64,000 nucleotides of DNA from Kitasatospora humi (GTDB taxonomy: Bacteria; Actinomycetota; Actinomycetes; Streptomycetales; Streptomycetaceae). The stretch lies in contig NZ_JAJJPA010000013.1 in assembly GCF_020907985.1 (NCBI RefSeq), forward strand, positions 1-64,000. The letters run 5' to 3'. Position 1 is the first letter of the stretch; every line of letters starts with the position of its first letter. The notes under the pieces were generated by a model. It was not told the origin of the DNA. It saw only the letters and a program-made list of their open reading frames with translations, and ran no database searches. The position numbers and the translations under genes are program-made. This document shows positions 1 to 9,465 of the stretch, one piece after another.

Positions 1-984
<984 letters not shown>

Positions 985-1000
985 TCAGAGGTGCACCGGG

Positions 1001-1483
1001 TCAGGTCCGGTGCAGGGCGAGCCGCGTGGCCAGGCCGCCGCCGGCGCCCATGGCCACGGCCACCGGCAGCCACCACAGCGGCCAGTGCGCCATGCCGAGG
1101 GCGCCGTCGACCGACCACTGACCGGGGCCGGTGGCGGCCAGCACCGCACCGATGACGATCAGGACGAGCGGGTACTCGTACCCGTCGTGCTGCACCCACA
1201 GTCCGTGCGGCCACTTGACGGTGAGGGCGACGGTCATCACGCCCATCGTCCCGGCGGCGGCCAGCGGAGTGAGCAGGCCGAGCGCCAGCATCAGGCCGGC
1301 GCCGATCTGGGTGCCGCCCGCGGCGAGCGCGGTGAGCTTGCCGCCGCGGAAACCGTCGCCGCGGAACTCCGCGGTGCCGCCGGCCAGTCCGCTGCCGCCG
1401 AGGCGGAAGCTGACCTTCTGGACGCCGTGGCCGGCGATCAGCAGGCCGGCGACCACCCGCAGCAGGAGTAGACCCGTGTTCAT
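1001..1483 (-). CDS. DoxX family membrane protein
   Basis: This 160-residue protein has four hydrophobic segments, as in DoxX/YphA proteins. The N-terminal helix contains the characteristic RVVAGLLIAGHGVQK stretch. The ATG (complement of 1481-1483) follows a GGAG with six-base spacing, which supports this start. It lies 32 nt downstream of the isochorismatase-like gene, so the two are probably one transcript. DoxX proteins sit in the inner membrane and often accompany oxidoreductases or hydrolases induced by redox or electrophile stress. A specific role is not evident. Confidence 0.85.
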   Translation of the reverse strand: MNTGLLLLRVVAGLLIAGHGVQKVSFRLGGSGLAGGTAEFRGDGFRGGKLTALAAGGTQIGAGLMLALGLLTPLAAAGTMGVMTVALTVKWPHGLWVQHDGYEYPLVLIVIGAVLAATGPGQWSVDGALGMAHWPLWWLPVAVAMGAGGGLATRLALHRT

Positions 1484-1515
1484 GTTGGACTCCGGTCGGG
1501 TTCGGGTCCGGCGGG

Positions 1516-2178
1516 TCAGCCGGCTGCGTGCGGGTCGATCATGGACTGGGCGTAGACGATGCCCATGCCGTAGGCGCCGCCGTGCTCCTTGACCAGGTCG
1601 GTCACCGGCACGTAGGTCTCGGTGCGGGCCCAGTCGCGCTGGAGCTCCAGCAGCACCTGCACCCAGGTGACCGGCACGGCGCCGGCGGCGGTCATCCGCT
1701 GCAGGGCGTGCTCATGGGCCCGCGGGCTGACGCCGCCGGAGGCGTCGGCGACCACGTACACCTCGTAGCCCTGCTGGAGGGCGGAGAGGGCCGGCAGGAC
1801 CAGGCAGACCTCGGTCCACAGGCCCGACAGGATGATCTTGCTGCGGCCGGTGGCCTTGACCGCCTCGACCAGCGGCTCGTCCTCCCAGGCGTTCATGCTG
1901 GTCCGGTCGATGACCTCGTGGTCGGGGAAGACCGCCTTCAGCTGCGGCAGGATCGGACCGGAGAAGGACTCCGCCGCCACGGTGGAGAGCACCACCGGCA
2001 CGTCGAAGATCTTCGCGGCCTTCGCCAGGCCGACGGTCGAGTTGATGATGGAGGTGCGGTCGCCGCTGCCGGTGCCGAAGAACATCTGCGGCTGGTGGTC
2101 GACGAACAGCATCATCGCGTTGTCGGGCGTGAGCAGGTCGGGGCTGGGGGCGGCCTGGACGTTGGCGAAGTCGACCAT
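1516..2178 (-). CDS. isochorismatase-like cysteine hydrolase (YcaC-like)
   Basis: A 220-residue cysteine-hydrolase-fold protein. The N-terminal FVDHQPQMFF holds the expected catalytic aspartate. SKIILSG carries the lysine region and WTEVCLVLPAL the nucleophile cysteine, so the Asp-Lys-Cys triad looks complete. Proteins of this length with the LSGLWTEVC signature are usually annotated as hydrolases like E. coli YcaC, whose substrate is unknown. The start is fixed by a strong AGAGGAG eight bases before the ATG. It leads the minus-strand run with DoxX and the alpha/beta hydrolase and is divergent from the amidohydrolase at 2501, with an inverted repeat between them. Confidence 0.87.
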   Translation of the reverse strand: MVDFANVQAAPSPDLLTPDNAMMLFVDHQPQMFFGTGSGDRTSIINSTVGLAKAAKIFDVPVVLSTVAAESFSGPILPQLKAVFPDHEVIDRTSMNAWEDEPLVEAVKATGRSKIILSGLWTEVCLVLPALSALQQGYEVYVVADASGGVSPRAHEHALQRMTAAGAVPVTWVQVLLELQRDWARTETYVPVTDLVKEHGGAYGMGIVYAQSMIDPHAAG

Positions 2179-2316
2179 GGTTCTCCTCTTTCCTGAGGGG
2201 GTCGGTGAGTTGGCGGAAGTCAGGCGCTCATCCGGGTCATCGGGGCGCCACGCTGGACGACGCTAGTGCGCACCCGTCCGGTGAAGCTGCTCGCAGCGTG
2301 CCCGGGACTGTTCCGA

Positions 2317-2364
2317 CACTGCACGGCCGGCGCACCCGGACCCGGCCGCAACGGCCGTGCACTG
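2317..2364. promoter_or_regulatory. Inverted repeat between divergent genes (candidate operator or attenuator)
   Basis: A 13-base arm CACTGCACGGCCG (2317-2329) is repeated inverted at 2352-2364 with a single mismatch. The inner ten bases, TGCACGGCCG, match perfectly. The spacer is 22 bases. Related TGCACTGC half-sites follow at about 2358 and 2380. The element lies in the 322-base gap between the divergent genes at 2178 and 2501, where no coding sequence is seen. No regulator gene is adjacent, so the bound protein is unknown. Confidence 0.4.
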
Positions 2365-2500
2365 CCAGGCAACTGGTGATGCACTGCGGCGGCATTCGGC
2401 ATCCGTCCCGCGCCTAGCCTTGCCGAGCAGCCCCACTGGCCGACGCACCCCCCGCGCGCACGCCGACCCCTCCGCATCCATCGCCCGAAAGGGAACTCCC

Positions 2501-4387
2501 TTGCCCACCATGCCCGTTGCCGGCATCCGCCCCGGCGCCCCCGACCAGCCCGCCGACCTGGTCATCCGCAACGCCAAGGTGCACACCAACGACCCGCGCC
2601 GCCCCCGGGCGAGCGCCCTGGCCATCCGGGACGGACTGATCAGCGCGGTCGGCGACGACGCGGACATCGTCCCGCTCGTCGGCCCCGCCACCCGGGTCGT
2701 CGACGCGCTCGGCCGCCGTGCCGTCCCCGGACTCAACGACGCCCACCTGCACGTCATCCGCGGCGGCCTCAACTACGTGCTGGAGCTGCGCTGGGACGGC
2801 GTCCCGACGCTGCGCCAGGCCCTCGCCATGCTCCGCGTCCAGGCCGAGGCCACCCCGCCCGGCCAGTGGGTACGCGTGGTCGGCGGCTGGTCCGCCGACC
2901 AGTTCGCCGAGCGCCGGCTGCCCACCCTGGACGAACTCAACGCCGCCGCACCCGACACCCCCGTCTTCGTGCTGCACCTCTACCAGTCGGCGCTGCTCAA
3001 CCGGGCGGCCCTGCGCGCGGCCGGCTTCACCCGCGACATCCCGGACCCGGTCGGCGGCCAGATCGTCCGCGGCCACGACGGCGAACCGACCGGCCTGCTG
3101 ATCGCCGCCCCGGGCGCGCTGCTGCTCTACTCCACCCTGGCCAAGGCCCCCATCCTGGACGAGGCCGACCGGGCCGGCTCCACCCGGCACTTCCTGCGCG
3201 AGCTCAACCGTTTCGGCCTCACCTCCGCGATCGACGCCGCCGGCGGCTTCCAGAGCTTCCCGGAGAACTACGGCACCGTCATGGAACTCGCCCGCCAGGG
3301 CCAGTTGACGCTGCGGATCGCTTACCACCTCTTCCCGCAGACCGCCGGACAGGAACTGGACGACCTCACCCGCTGGGTCAACACCGTGCGCCCCGGCGAC
3401 GGCGACGCCTGGCTGCGCCTCAACGGGGCGGGCGAGAACCTCACCTGGGCGGCGGCCGACTTCGAGAACTTCACCGAACCGCGACCGCAACTGGGCCCGT
3501 ATGAGAGCGAGTTCGAGAAGGCCGTCCGGCTGCTGATGGAGCACGGCTGGGGATTCAGGCTGCACGCCAGCTATGACGAGACCATCCGCCGCGACCTCGC
3601 CGTCTTCGAGAAGCTCGCCGCCGAAGGCCTCTTCCCGCACGGCAACCGCTGGCTCTTCGACCACGCGGAGACGGTGAGCCCGGACAGCCTGGACCGGATC
3701 GCGGCCCTGGGCGGCGCCGTCTCCGTGCAGAACCGACTCTCCTTCCAGGGCGAGGCGTTCCTCGCCCGCTACGGCGCACCGGCCGCCGCCGAGGCACCGC
3801 CGCTGCGCGCCATGCTGGACCGCGGCCTGACCGTCGCCGGCGGCACCGACGCCACCCGGGTCTCCTCCTACAACCCGTGGGTGGCCCTGCACTGGCTGGT
3901 CTCCGGCCGCGCGGTCAGCGGGCGGCGGCTGGCAGCCGAGCACAACCGGCTCAGCCGTGAGCAGGCCCTGGAGCTCTACACCCTGGGCGGCGCCCGCCTC
4001 ACCGGCGAGGACGACGTCAAGGGACGGCTTTCCGTGGGCAGTTACGCCGACCTCGCGGTGCTCAGTGCCGACTACTTCAGCGTGCCCGAAGCGGACATCC
4101 CACACATCGAGTCCGTGCTCACCGTGGTCGGCGGACGGATCGTCCACGGCGCCCAGGAGCACCAGGGGCTGGCGCCCGACCTGCCCGCGGTGACGCCCTC
4201 CTGGAGCCCGGTCACCCGGTTCGGCGGCTACCAGGCCACCCCCGCGCCCAGCCTGGCCGGCGTGCGGCAGGCCGAGCGGGTGGCGGAGGCGGTGGCGGCC
4301 TCCCACGAGCAGCGCGCCTGGCGCGAAGCCCGCGGCCTCGCCCTCCCCGGTCAGGGCGACGCCACCCTGGACCCGTGCTTCTTCTGA
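2501..4387 (+). CDS. YtcJ-like amidohydrolase
   Basis: A 628-residue amidohydrolase_3 (YtcJ-type) enzyme. The N-terminal strand domain (ADLVIRNAKVHTND) is followed by the metal-binding NDAHLH, a later FDHAE histidine and GGTDATR with the catalytic or metal-binding aspartate. The set is consistent with a binuclear or mononuclear metal hydrolase acting on an amide or related C-N bond. The TTG at 2501 is preferred because AAAGGGAA ends six bases upstream. The ATG at 2510 is an alternative. The frame is open further upstream, but that part is not conserved-looking. The DUF1275 gene begins 28 nt downstream and is probably co-transcribed. Confidence 0.88.
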   Translation: MPTMPVAGIRPGAPDQPADLVIRNAKVHTNDPRRPRASALAIRDGLISAVGDDADIVPLVGPATRVVDALGRRAVPGLNDAHLHVIRGGLNYVLELRWDGVPTLRQALAMLRVQAEATPPGQWVRVVGGWSADQFAERRLPTLDELNAAAPDTPVFVLHLYQSALLNRAALRAAGFTRDIPDPVGGQIVRGHDGEPTGLLIAAPGALLLYSTLAKAPILDEADRAGSTRHFLRELNRFGLTSAIDAAGGFQSFPENYGTVMELARQGQLTLRIAYHLFPQTAGQELDDLTRWVNTVRPGDGDAWLRLNGAGENLTWAAADFENFTEPRPQLGPYESEFEKAVRLLMEHGWGFRLHASYDETIRRDLAVFEKLAAEGLFPHGNRWLFDHAETVSPDSLDRIAALGGAVSVQNRLSFQGEAFLARYGAPAAAEAPPLRAMLDRGLTVAGGTDATRVSSYNPWVALHWLVSGRAVSGRRLAAEHNRLSREQALELYTLGGARLTGEDDVKGRLSVGSYADLAVLSADYFSVPEADIPHIESVLTVVGGRIVHGAQEHQGLAPDLPAVTPSWSPVTRFGGYQATPAPSLAGVRQAERVAEAVAASHEQRAWREARGLALPGQGDATLDPCFF

Positions 4388-4415
4388 TGCCCCGTCAACT
4401 CACCTGGAAGCAGAA

Positions 4416-5129
4416 GTGACCACACCCGCCCCAGAGCCCGACGCCGCCGTCCGACCGCGACCGCCGCTTCCCGGCGCCCAGGTCCACGACCGCCACCCAC
4501 TGGCACTGGCCCTGTTCTCCCTCACCGCGGTCAGCGGCCTGATCGACGCCGTGAGCTACCTCGGCCTCGGCCACGTCTTCACGGCCAACATGACCGGCAA
4601 CGTCGTCGTCATCGCCTTCGCCCTGGCCGGAGCGCCCGGATTCTCCGTCACGGGCTCGCTGACCTCGCTTGCCGCGTTCCTCGCCGGCGCCGCCCTGGCC
4701 GGCCGCCTCGCGGCACGCCACGCCGACACGCGGCGCGACCGCCGGCTGCGCACGGCCCTGCTCCTGGAGATCGCACTGCTCGGGGTGGCCGCCGCCGTCG
4801 CCTTCGCCTGGGACGCCAACGGATCCGTGCGCCATGCCCTGATCGCCGTGGTCGCCGTGGCGATGGGCATCCGCAACGGCACCGTGCGCGGCCTCGGGGT
4901 GCCGGACCTCACCACCACCGTGCTCACCCTCACCCTGACCGGACTGGCCGCCGACTCCCGCCTGGCCGGCGGCACCGCACCGCGTCAGCGGCGCAGGATC
5001 CTCGCCGTCGCCACCATGCTGGCCGGCGCACTGCCCGGCGCGGTCCTGGTGCTGCACGGCCAGCTGGCCTGGGCCCTGGTCGCCGGCGCGGTACTGGCCG
5101 GCGCCACCCTGCTGCTCTACCGGGAGTGA
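4416..5129 (+). CDS. DUF1275 (YoaK-like) membrane protein
   Basis: A 237-residue protein starting at GTG 4416. It has about six hydrophobic segments and the family signatures GLIDAVSYLGLGHVF and TANMTGN near the N-terminus, typical of DUF1275/YoaK proteins. Function of the family is unknown; membrane location is clear from the hydrophobicity. It follows the amidohydrolase by 28 nt, so coupling in one transcript is likely. Its 3' end overlaps the end of the truncated formate dehydrogenase frame on the other strand by 13 nt. That suggests the FDH deletion endpoint lies just beside this gene. Confidence 0.85.
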   Translation: MTTPAPEPDAAVRPRPPLPGAQVHDRHPLALALFSLTAVSGLIDAVSYLGLGHVFTANMTGNVVVIAFALAGAPGFSVTGSLTSLAAFLAGAALAGRLAARHADTRRDRRLRTALLLEIALLGVAAAVAFAWDANGSVRHALIAVVAVAMGIRNGTVRGLGVPDLTTTVLTLTLTGLAADSRLAGGTAPRQRRRILAVATMLAGALPGAVLVLHGQLAWALVAGAVLAGATLLLYRE

Positions 5130-5563
5130 GGAGACGCCCTCCCTCGCACACCCAGCCGCGGCCTGGTCGCCGCAGCCGTGACGTCCGCGACCAGGTCGAG
5201 CGCCGTGTCCAGGGCCATCGGCTCCCAGTCGGTGCCGTGCGGACGCCGGTACAGCACCTGGTAGCGACGGGCCGGACCGGTGGCCAGCTCCAGCGTGGCC
5301 GCGCCCTTGGGGCACAGCCGCCCCCGGCTGATCGGTGAGTCGGGGTCGCCCTCGATGTGGACGATCTCCTCGTCCTTGACGTAGATGTTCTGCGCGCACC
5401 CCACCCCGCAGTAGGGGCAGATCGACTTGACGACCTGGTCGGCCGTCACCGTGCGCGGTCGCAGTTCGGCCGAGGTCCTCGACTTGGCTGCCGCGCCGCG
5501 CCCGAACGGGTCGCCCTCACGGACCTGGCGCAGCAGCGGCCACTGCCGAAGGGGGTTGCCCAT
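5117..5563 (-). pseudogene. Truncated formate dehydrogenase alpha subunit (N-terminal stub)
   Basis: Only 148 codons remain of a molybdopterin formate dehydrogenase that is normally about 1000 residues or more. The stub keeps the [4Fe-4S] ligand pattern CPYCGVGC...GRLCPKG and the following YRRPHGTDWE segment. Homology then fades after about LDLVAD (near 5190), and the frame ends in unrelated sequence. The bis-MGD domains and catalytic Cys/Sec region are absent, so it cannot encode a working enzyme. It starts two bases after the stop of the upstream partner gene, as in intact FDH loci. A deletion between fdh and the convergent DUF1275 gene is the simplest explanation. Confidence 0.8.
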
Positions 5564-5565
5564 GG

Positions 5566-6108
5566 TCACTCGCCCTCCTGCTCGTCGTCGGCTCCGGCAG
5601 CCTCCGGCCGCCCCTCCCGCTCGGCAGGGCGGGAGCCGGGTGCCTCCCGCGCCCGGTCCTCGGCCTCGGAGAACCGGCGGCCGAGGCGTTCGCGCTCTGC
5701 GGGGTCCAGCTCCTGCTCCAGCCGCAGCAGCACGGTGTCCTCGAAGGCGACGTGTCTGCGCAGGGCCAGGGACAGGTCCTTGCCCCGCACCTGAGGGGGC
5801 GCGGCGCTGCGGGATGCCGCCGCCTGCCGCATCGCCGGATCGGCGCCGGCCCGCTCCCGCAGCCACTGCGCCACCGCCGGCTGGCGGGTCGGCACCTCGG
5901 TCGGGGGATTCGCCAGGTGCTGGCTGCTGGACGGGAGCAGGCCGACCCGGCCCTGCGATTCCTCCGGCGGGAGCACGTCGCTGCCGTCGGCCGGCAACCC
6001 GGTGACGATCATGTACACCTGTCCGGCCGGAATCCCCACCTCACGGCCGATCGCTTCGTAGCTCAGGCCGGAAGCCACCATCGCCCGCAGGACCTCACGA
6101 CGCGGCAT
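5566..6108 (-). CDS. FDH-associated protein with HTH-like N-terminus and hemerythrin-like C-terminus
   Basis: A 180-residue protein starting MPRREVLRAM; GAGGAG lies five bases before the ATG. The N-terminal part (YEAIGREVGIPAGQVYMI) looks like a helix-turn-helix with a conserved GLPADGSD. The C-terminal half (RRHVAFEDTVLL...LDPAERERLG) resembles the last helices of hemerythrin HHE domains. Genes of this type commonly sit directly before actinobacterial formate dehydrogenase alpha subunits, as here with a two-base gap. With fdh truncated, the gene is probably an orphan. The biochemical role is not established, and the hemerythrin resemblance is partial. Confidence 0.6.
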   Translation of the reverse strand: MPRREVLRAMVASGLSYEAIGREVGIPAGQVYMIVTGLPADGSDVLPPEESQGRVGLLPSSSQHLANPPTEVPTRQPAVAQWLRERAGADPAMRQAAASRSAAPPQVRGKDLSLALRRHVAFEDTVLLRLEQELDPAERERLGRRFSEAEDRAREAPGSRPAEREGRPEAAGADDEQEGE

Positions 6109-6284
6109 CGACTGCTCCTCATGGCTCTGCCGCGAGCCGGTCGGTTCGGGCACTGCCACCGGGTACCCGGGAGCGCGAGCGACCAACCGCGCCCGCCTGG
6201 TGAGTCACCTGTGCGGCCCCGGCGACACCGGCCCGGCGCACCGCCGCCCCGCCGGCTCGCTCGCCGACCGGCGGGGCGGCGGTT

Positions 6285-9200
6285 TCAGCGGCGCGCGATC
6301 CGCAGGCCGGCCACGGCTGCCGCCGCCCCGATCGCGGCGGCGGCCGAGATCCGGACCACCCGGGTGCGGACGGGAGGTCGCGGTGCGGAGTCGGCGGCGC
6401 GTTCCGGGAGCCGGCGCACCGCGTGACTGCCCTTGTCCCGGGCGAGCTTCATCACCTCGGCGACGTGCAGGGCGTGCCGTCCGGTGCCGGCGTCCTCGAT
6501 CTGGGTCTTGCACGAGAAGCCGTCGGCCACCACCAGGCAGTCGGCGGCGGCGTCCCGGACGGCGGGCAGCAGGGCCTGCTCCCCGCATTCCATGGAGATC
6601 TCGTACTTGCCGGACTCGAAGCCCCAGGAGCCGGCGAGACCGCAGCAGCCGCCCTGCAAGTTCTTGACCTCGAGGCCCATCTTCTCCAGGAGTTCCTGCT
6701 CCGGGGCCATGCCGCCGGTGGCGCGGTGGTGGCAGTGGCCCCACAGCAGGGCCGTTCCCTCGAGCTTCGGCGGTTCGATGCCGAAGTGCTGGAAGAACTC
6801 CGCGAAGTGGTAGGCGTTCTTGGTGAGCCGTTTGGCGTCGTCGTCGTGCGGGAGTAGTTTGGGCAGCTCGTCCTTGAAGACCGCCAGGCAGCTCGGCTCC
6901 ATGCCGACGACGGGCGTGTCGGCCCGCAGGTGCGGGCGCAGCACGTCAAGGACGCGGTGGAGGTAGCGCTCGGCCGCGTCGAGGAAGCCGTAGTCGTACA
7001 GCGGACGGCCGCAGCACAGGTGCTGCTCGGGCATGACGACCTGCCAGCCCGCGGCCTCGATCGCCTCCACGCAGGCCACGCCGACCTCGGTGTGGAAGTG
7101 GTTGTTGAACGTGTCCGGGAACAGCACGACCGGGCGGCCGCCGGGGTTGGCGGTGCCGCCCCGGTGGGCGAACCACGCCTGGAGGGTCATGGGTGCGAAG
7201 CGCGGCAGCGGGCGGTGCCGGTCGATGCCCGCCACCAGCTTCGCCAGGCGGGCCGGGCCCGGGGTGCGGGTGACCAGGTTGACGACTTCGGGCATGCGGG
7301 AGGCGATCCTGGCCAGCTGGTCGATGAAGCCGAAGGCGTAGGCGTGGCGGGGACGCCGGCGCTTCGGTGATTTGAAGTGGTGGTGCAGGAACTCGGCCTT
7401 GTACGTCGGCATGTCGACGTTGACGGGGCAGTCGTTGGTGCAGCCCTTGCAGGCCAGGCACAGGTCGAGGGCCTCGTACACCTCCTTGGACTGCCAGCCG
7501 TCGGTGATGACCTCGCCCCTGAGCATCTCGTACAGCAGGCGGGCCCGGCCGCGGGTGGAGTGCTTCTCCTCGCGGGTGACCTGGTAGCTGGGACACATCG
7601 TCGTCTCGGCCCGCGGGACCCGGCACTTGCCGACACCGACGCAGCGCACGGTCGCGTGGGCGAAGTCCCCGCCGTCCTCCTCGTAGGCGAACTTCACCGG
7701 TGGGCGCGGGGGGTTGTAGTCGGTGCCGAGCTTGAGGTTCTCGTCGAGGCGGTAGGGGTCCACCACCTTGCCGGGGTTCATCTTCCACTGCGGGTCCCAG
7801 ATCGACTTGAACTCCCTCATGGCCTGGACCAGTTCGGGCCCGTACTGCTTCTCCAGCAGTTCCGCGCGCTGCTGCCCGTCGCCGTGCTCGCCGGAGACCG
7901 ACCCGCCCATGGAAACGCACAGGTCGGCGGCCTCCTCCAGGAACGCCCGGTAGGTGGCGATGCCCTCCGCGGTGCGCAGGTCGAAGCTGAGGCGGCAGTG
8001 GATGCAGCCCTGACCGAAGTGGCCGTACATGGCGCCGGTGATGCCGTGCCTCTCCATGACCTTGCGCAACTCGCGGACGTACTCGCCGATCCGGTTCGGC
8101 GGGACGGCGGAGTCCTCCCAGCCGGGCCAGTGGTCCTTGCCGTCGGGTGGGAACGCGGTCGAGCCGAGGCCGCTCTCCCGGATCGCCCAGAGGTCCTCGC
8201 TGGTCCCGCCCTCCTGCTTGCTCCTGGCGGTGCGGATGCGGTCCCGCTCGTACCCCTTGTCGTCGGTGAGCCATCGGATGAAGCGCTCGGCCTGTCCGGT
8301 GGACTCCTCGGCGGTGTCCGCGCCGAACTGCACCAGCAGCCAGGCTCCGCCGCCCAGGCGCGGCAGCTCCTTGAGGTCCGCCACGTTCATGTGCTGCAGT
8401 TGCTGGTCGCGGATGAGTTCGGCGTCGAGCCCTTCCAGGCCGATCGGCTTGAACCGCTCGATGATCTCCATGCAGTGTTCGGCGGCGTCGGCCAGGTCGT
8501 CGTACTCCACGACGACGAGGGTGCGCTGCAGCAGGGCGGGGGTGAGCATGAGGACGGCCCGCAGGGCGGTGGCGCAGGTGCTCTCGGTGCCGACCAGGGC
8601 GCGGGCGACGTTGAATCCGCGTTCGGGCAGGAGTTCGTCCAGGTTGTAGCCCGAGACCCGGCGGGGCACCTCCTCCACCGAGCGGAAACGGGCGCGGATG
8701 GCGTCGGCGTACCTGTCGCGCAGGTCCCGCAGCGCCGCGTAGACCTCGCCCTTGCGGCCCCCCTCGGCGATGATGTCGTCCAGCTGCCCCTCCTCGTCGA
8801 CGCCCACCCAGAAGCGCTCGCCGTCGTAGGTGACGATCTCCAGGGCGTGGGTGTTGTCGCTGGTGCGCGGACCGGGCCCGTACAGCTGCGACTGCACCGA
8901 GTGGATGCCGCACGAGTTGTTGCCGATGTTCCCGCCGATGACGCACCGGGAGTGGGAGGACGGATCGGGGCCGAACACCAGGTCGTACTGGCCGGTGTGC
9001 CGGTTCAACTCCTCGTTGATGACGCCGGGTTCACAGGTGACCAGGCGGCGCTCCGGGTCGATCTCGCCGATGCCGGTGAGGTACTTGGAGTGGTCGATGA
9101 CCACGGCCTCGTTGACGGTCTCACCGGACAGGCTCGTCCCGCCGCCCCGGTTGAGGATCGGGGCGCCGAACTCGTGGCAGACCCGGTGCGTGGTGACCAC

Positions 9201-9437
9201 GTCGTCGAGGGTGCGCGGGACCACCACGCCGATCGGTACCTGGCGGAAGTTGGACGCGTCCTGGGCGTACAGCCCCAGCGAGGCGGTGTCGAAGCGCACC
9301 TCGCCGTCGACGGCCTCGCGCAGCGCCCGTTCCAGCTCGCCGACGTCGAGCGTCTGGCGGGCTCGGGGAGCGCCGGCGATCTGCGGGTGCGTCTTGGCCG
9401 GGATCTCGCGTGTCGTTCGGCGGGTCGGCTTCGCCAT
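6285..9437 (-). CDS. FAD-linked oxidase / Fe-S oxidoreductase fusion (GlcD-GlcF type, D-2-hydroxyacid dehydrogenase-like)
   Basis: A 1050-residue fusion. Residues about 70-220 form a PCMH-type FAD-binding domain (NRGGGTSLSG, GGNIGNNSCG). The FAD-oxidase C domain follows, with GSVSGEHGDGQQR and MNPGKVVDPY. Two ferredoxin-like cysteine clusters lie near residues 600 and 664 (the second CLACKGCTNDCP). Two CCG-type motifs (HLCCGRP, GGCCGLAGSWGFE) complete a GlcF-like half. A hydrophobic C-terminal segment may anchor it to the membrane. Such proteins oxidise D-lactate, glycolate or related 2-hydroxyacids and pass electrons to the quinone pool. The start at MAKPTRR follows GGAG. The enolase-superfamily gene ends 28 nt upstream, so the two are probably one operon. 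Confidence 0.9.
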   Translation of the reverse strand: MAKPTRRTTREIPAKTHPQIAGAPRARQTLDVGELERALREAVDGEVRFDTASLGLYAQDASNFRQVPIGVVVPRTLDDVVTTHRVCHEFGAPILNRGGGTSLSGETVNEAVVIDHSKYLTGIGEIDPERRLVTCEPGVINEELNRHTGQYDLVFGPDPSSHSRCVIGGNIGNNSCGIHSVQSQLYGPGPRTSDNTHALEIVTYDGERFWVGVDEEGQLDDIIAEGGRKGEVYAALRDLRDRYADAIRARFRSVEEVPRRVSGYNLDELLPERGFNVARALVGTESTCATALRAVLMLTPALLQRTLVVVEYDDLADAAEHCMEIIERFKPIGLEGLDAELIRDQQLQHMNVADLKELPRLGGGAWLLVQFGADTAEESTGQAERFIRWLTDDKGYERDRIRTARSKQEGGTSEDLWAIRESGLGSTAFPPDGKDHWPGWEDSAVPPNRIGEYVRELRKVMERHGITGAMYGHFGQGCIHCRLSFDLRTAEGIATYRAFLEEAADLCVSMGGSVSGEHGDGQQRAELLEKQYGPELVQAMREFKSIWDPQWKMNPGKVVDPYRLDENLKLGTDYNPPRPPVKFAYEEDGGDFAHATVRCVGVGKCRVPRAETTMCPSYQVTREEKHSTRGRARLLYEMLRGEVITDGWQSKEVYEALDLCLACKGCTNDCPVNVDMPTYKAEFLHHHFKSPKRRRPRHAYAFGFIDQLARIASRMPEVVNLVTRTPGPARLAKLVAGIDRHRPLPRFAPMTLQAWFAHRGGTANPGGRPVVLFPDTFNNHFHTEVGVACVEAIEAAGWQVVMPEQHLCCGRPLYDYGFLDAAERYLHRVLDVLRPHLRADTPVVGMEPSCLAVFKDELPKLLPHDDDAKRLTKNAYHFAEFFQHFGIEPPKLEGTALLWGHCHHRATGGMAPEQELLEKMGLEVKNLQGGCCGLAGSWGFESGKYEISMECGEQALLPAVRDAAADCLVVADGFSCKTQIEDAGTGRHALHVAEVMKLARDKGSHAVRRLPERAADSAPRPPVRTRVVRISAAAAIGAAAAVAGLRIARR

Positions 9438-9465
9438 GGGTCTGCTTTCTCCTTCGCGGGCCTGG

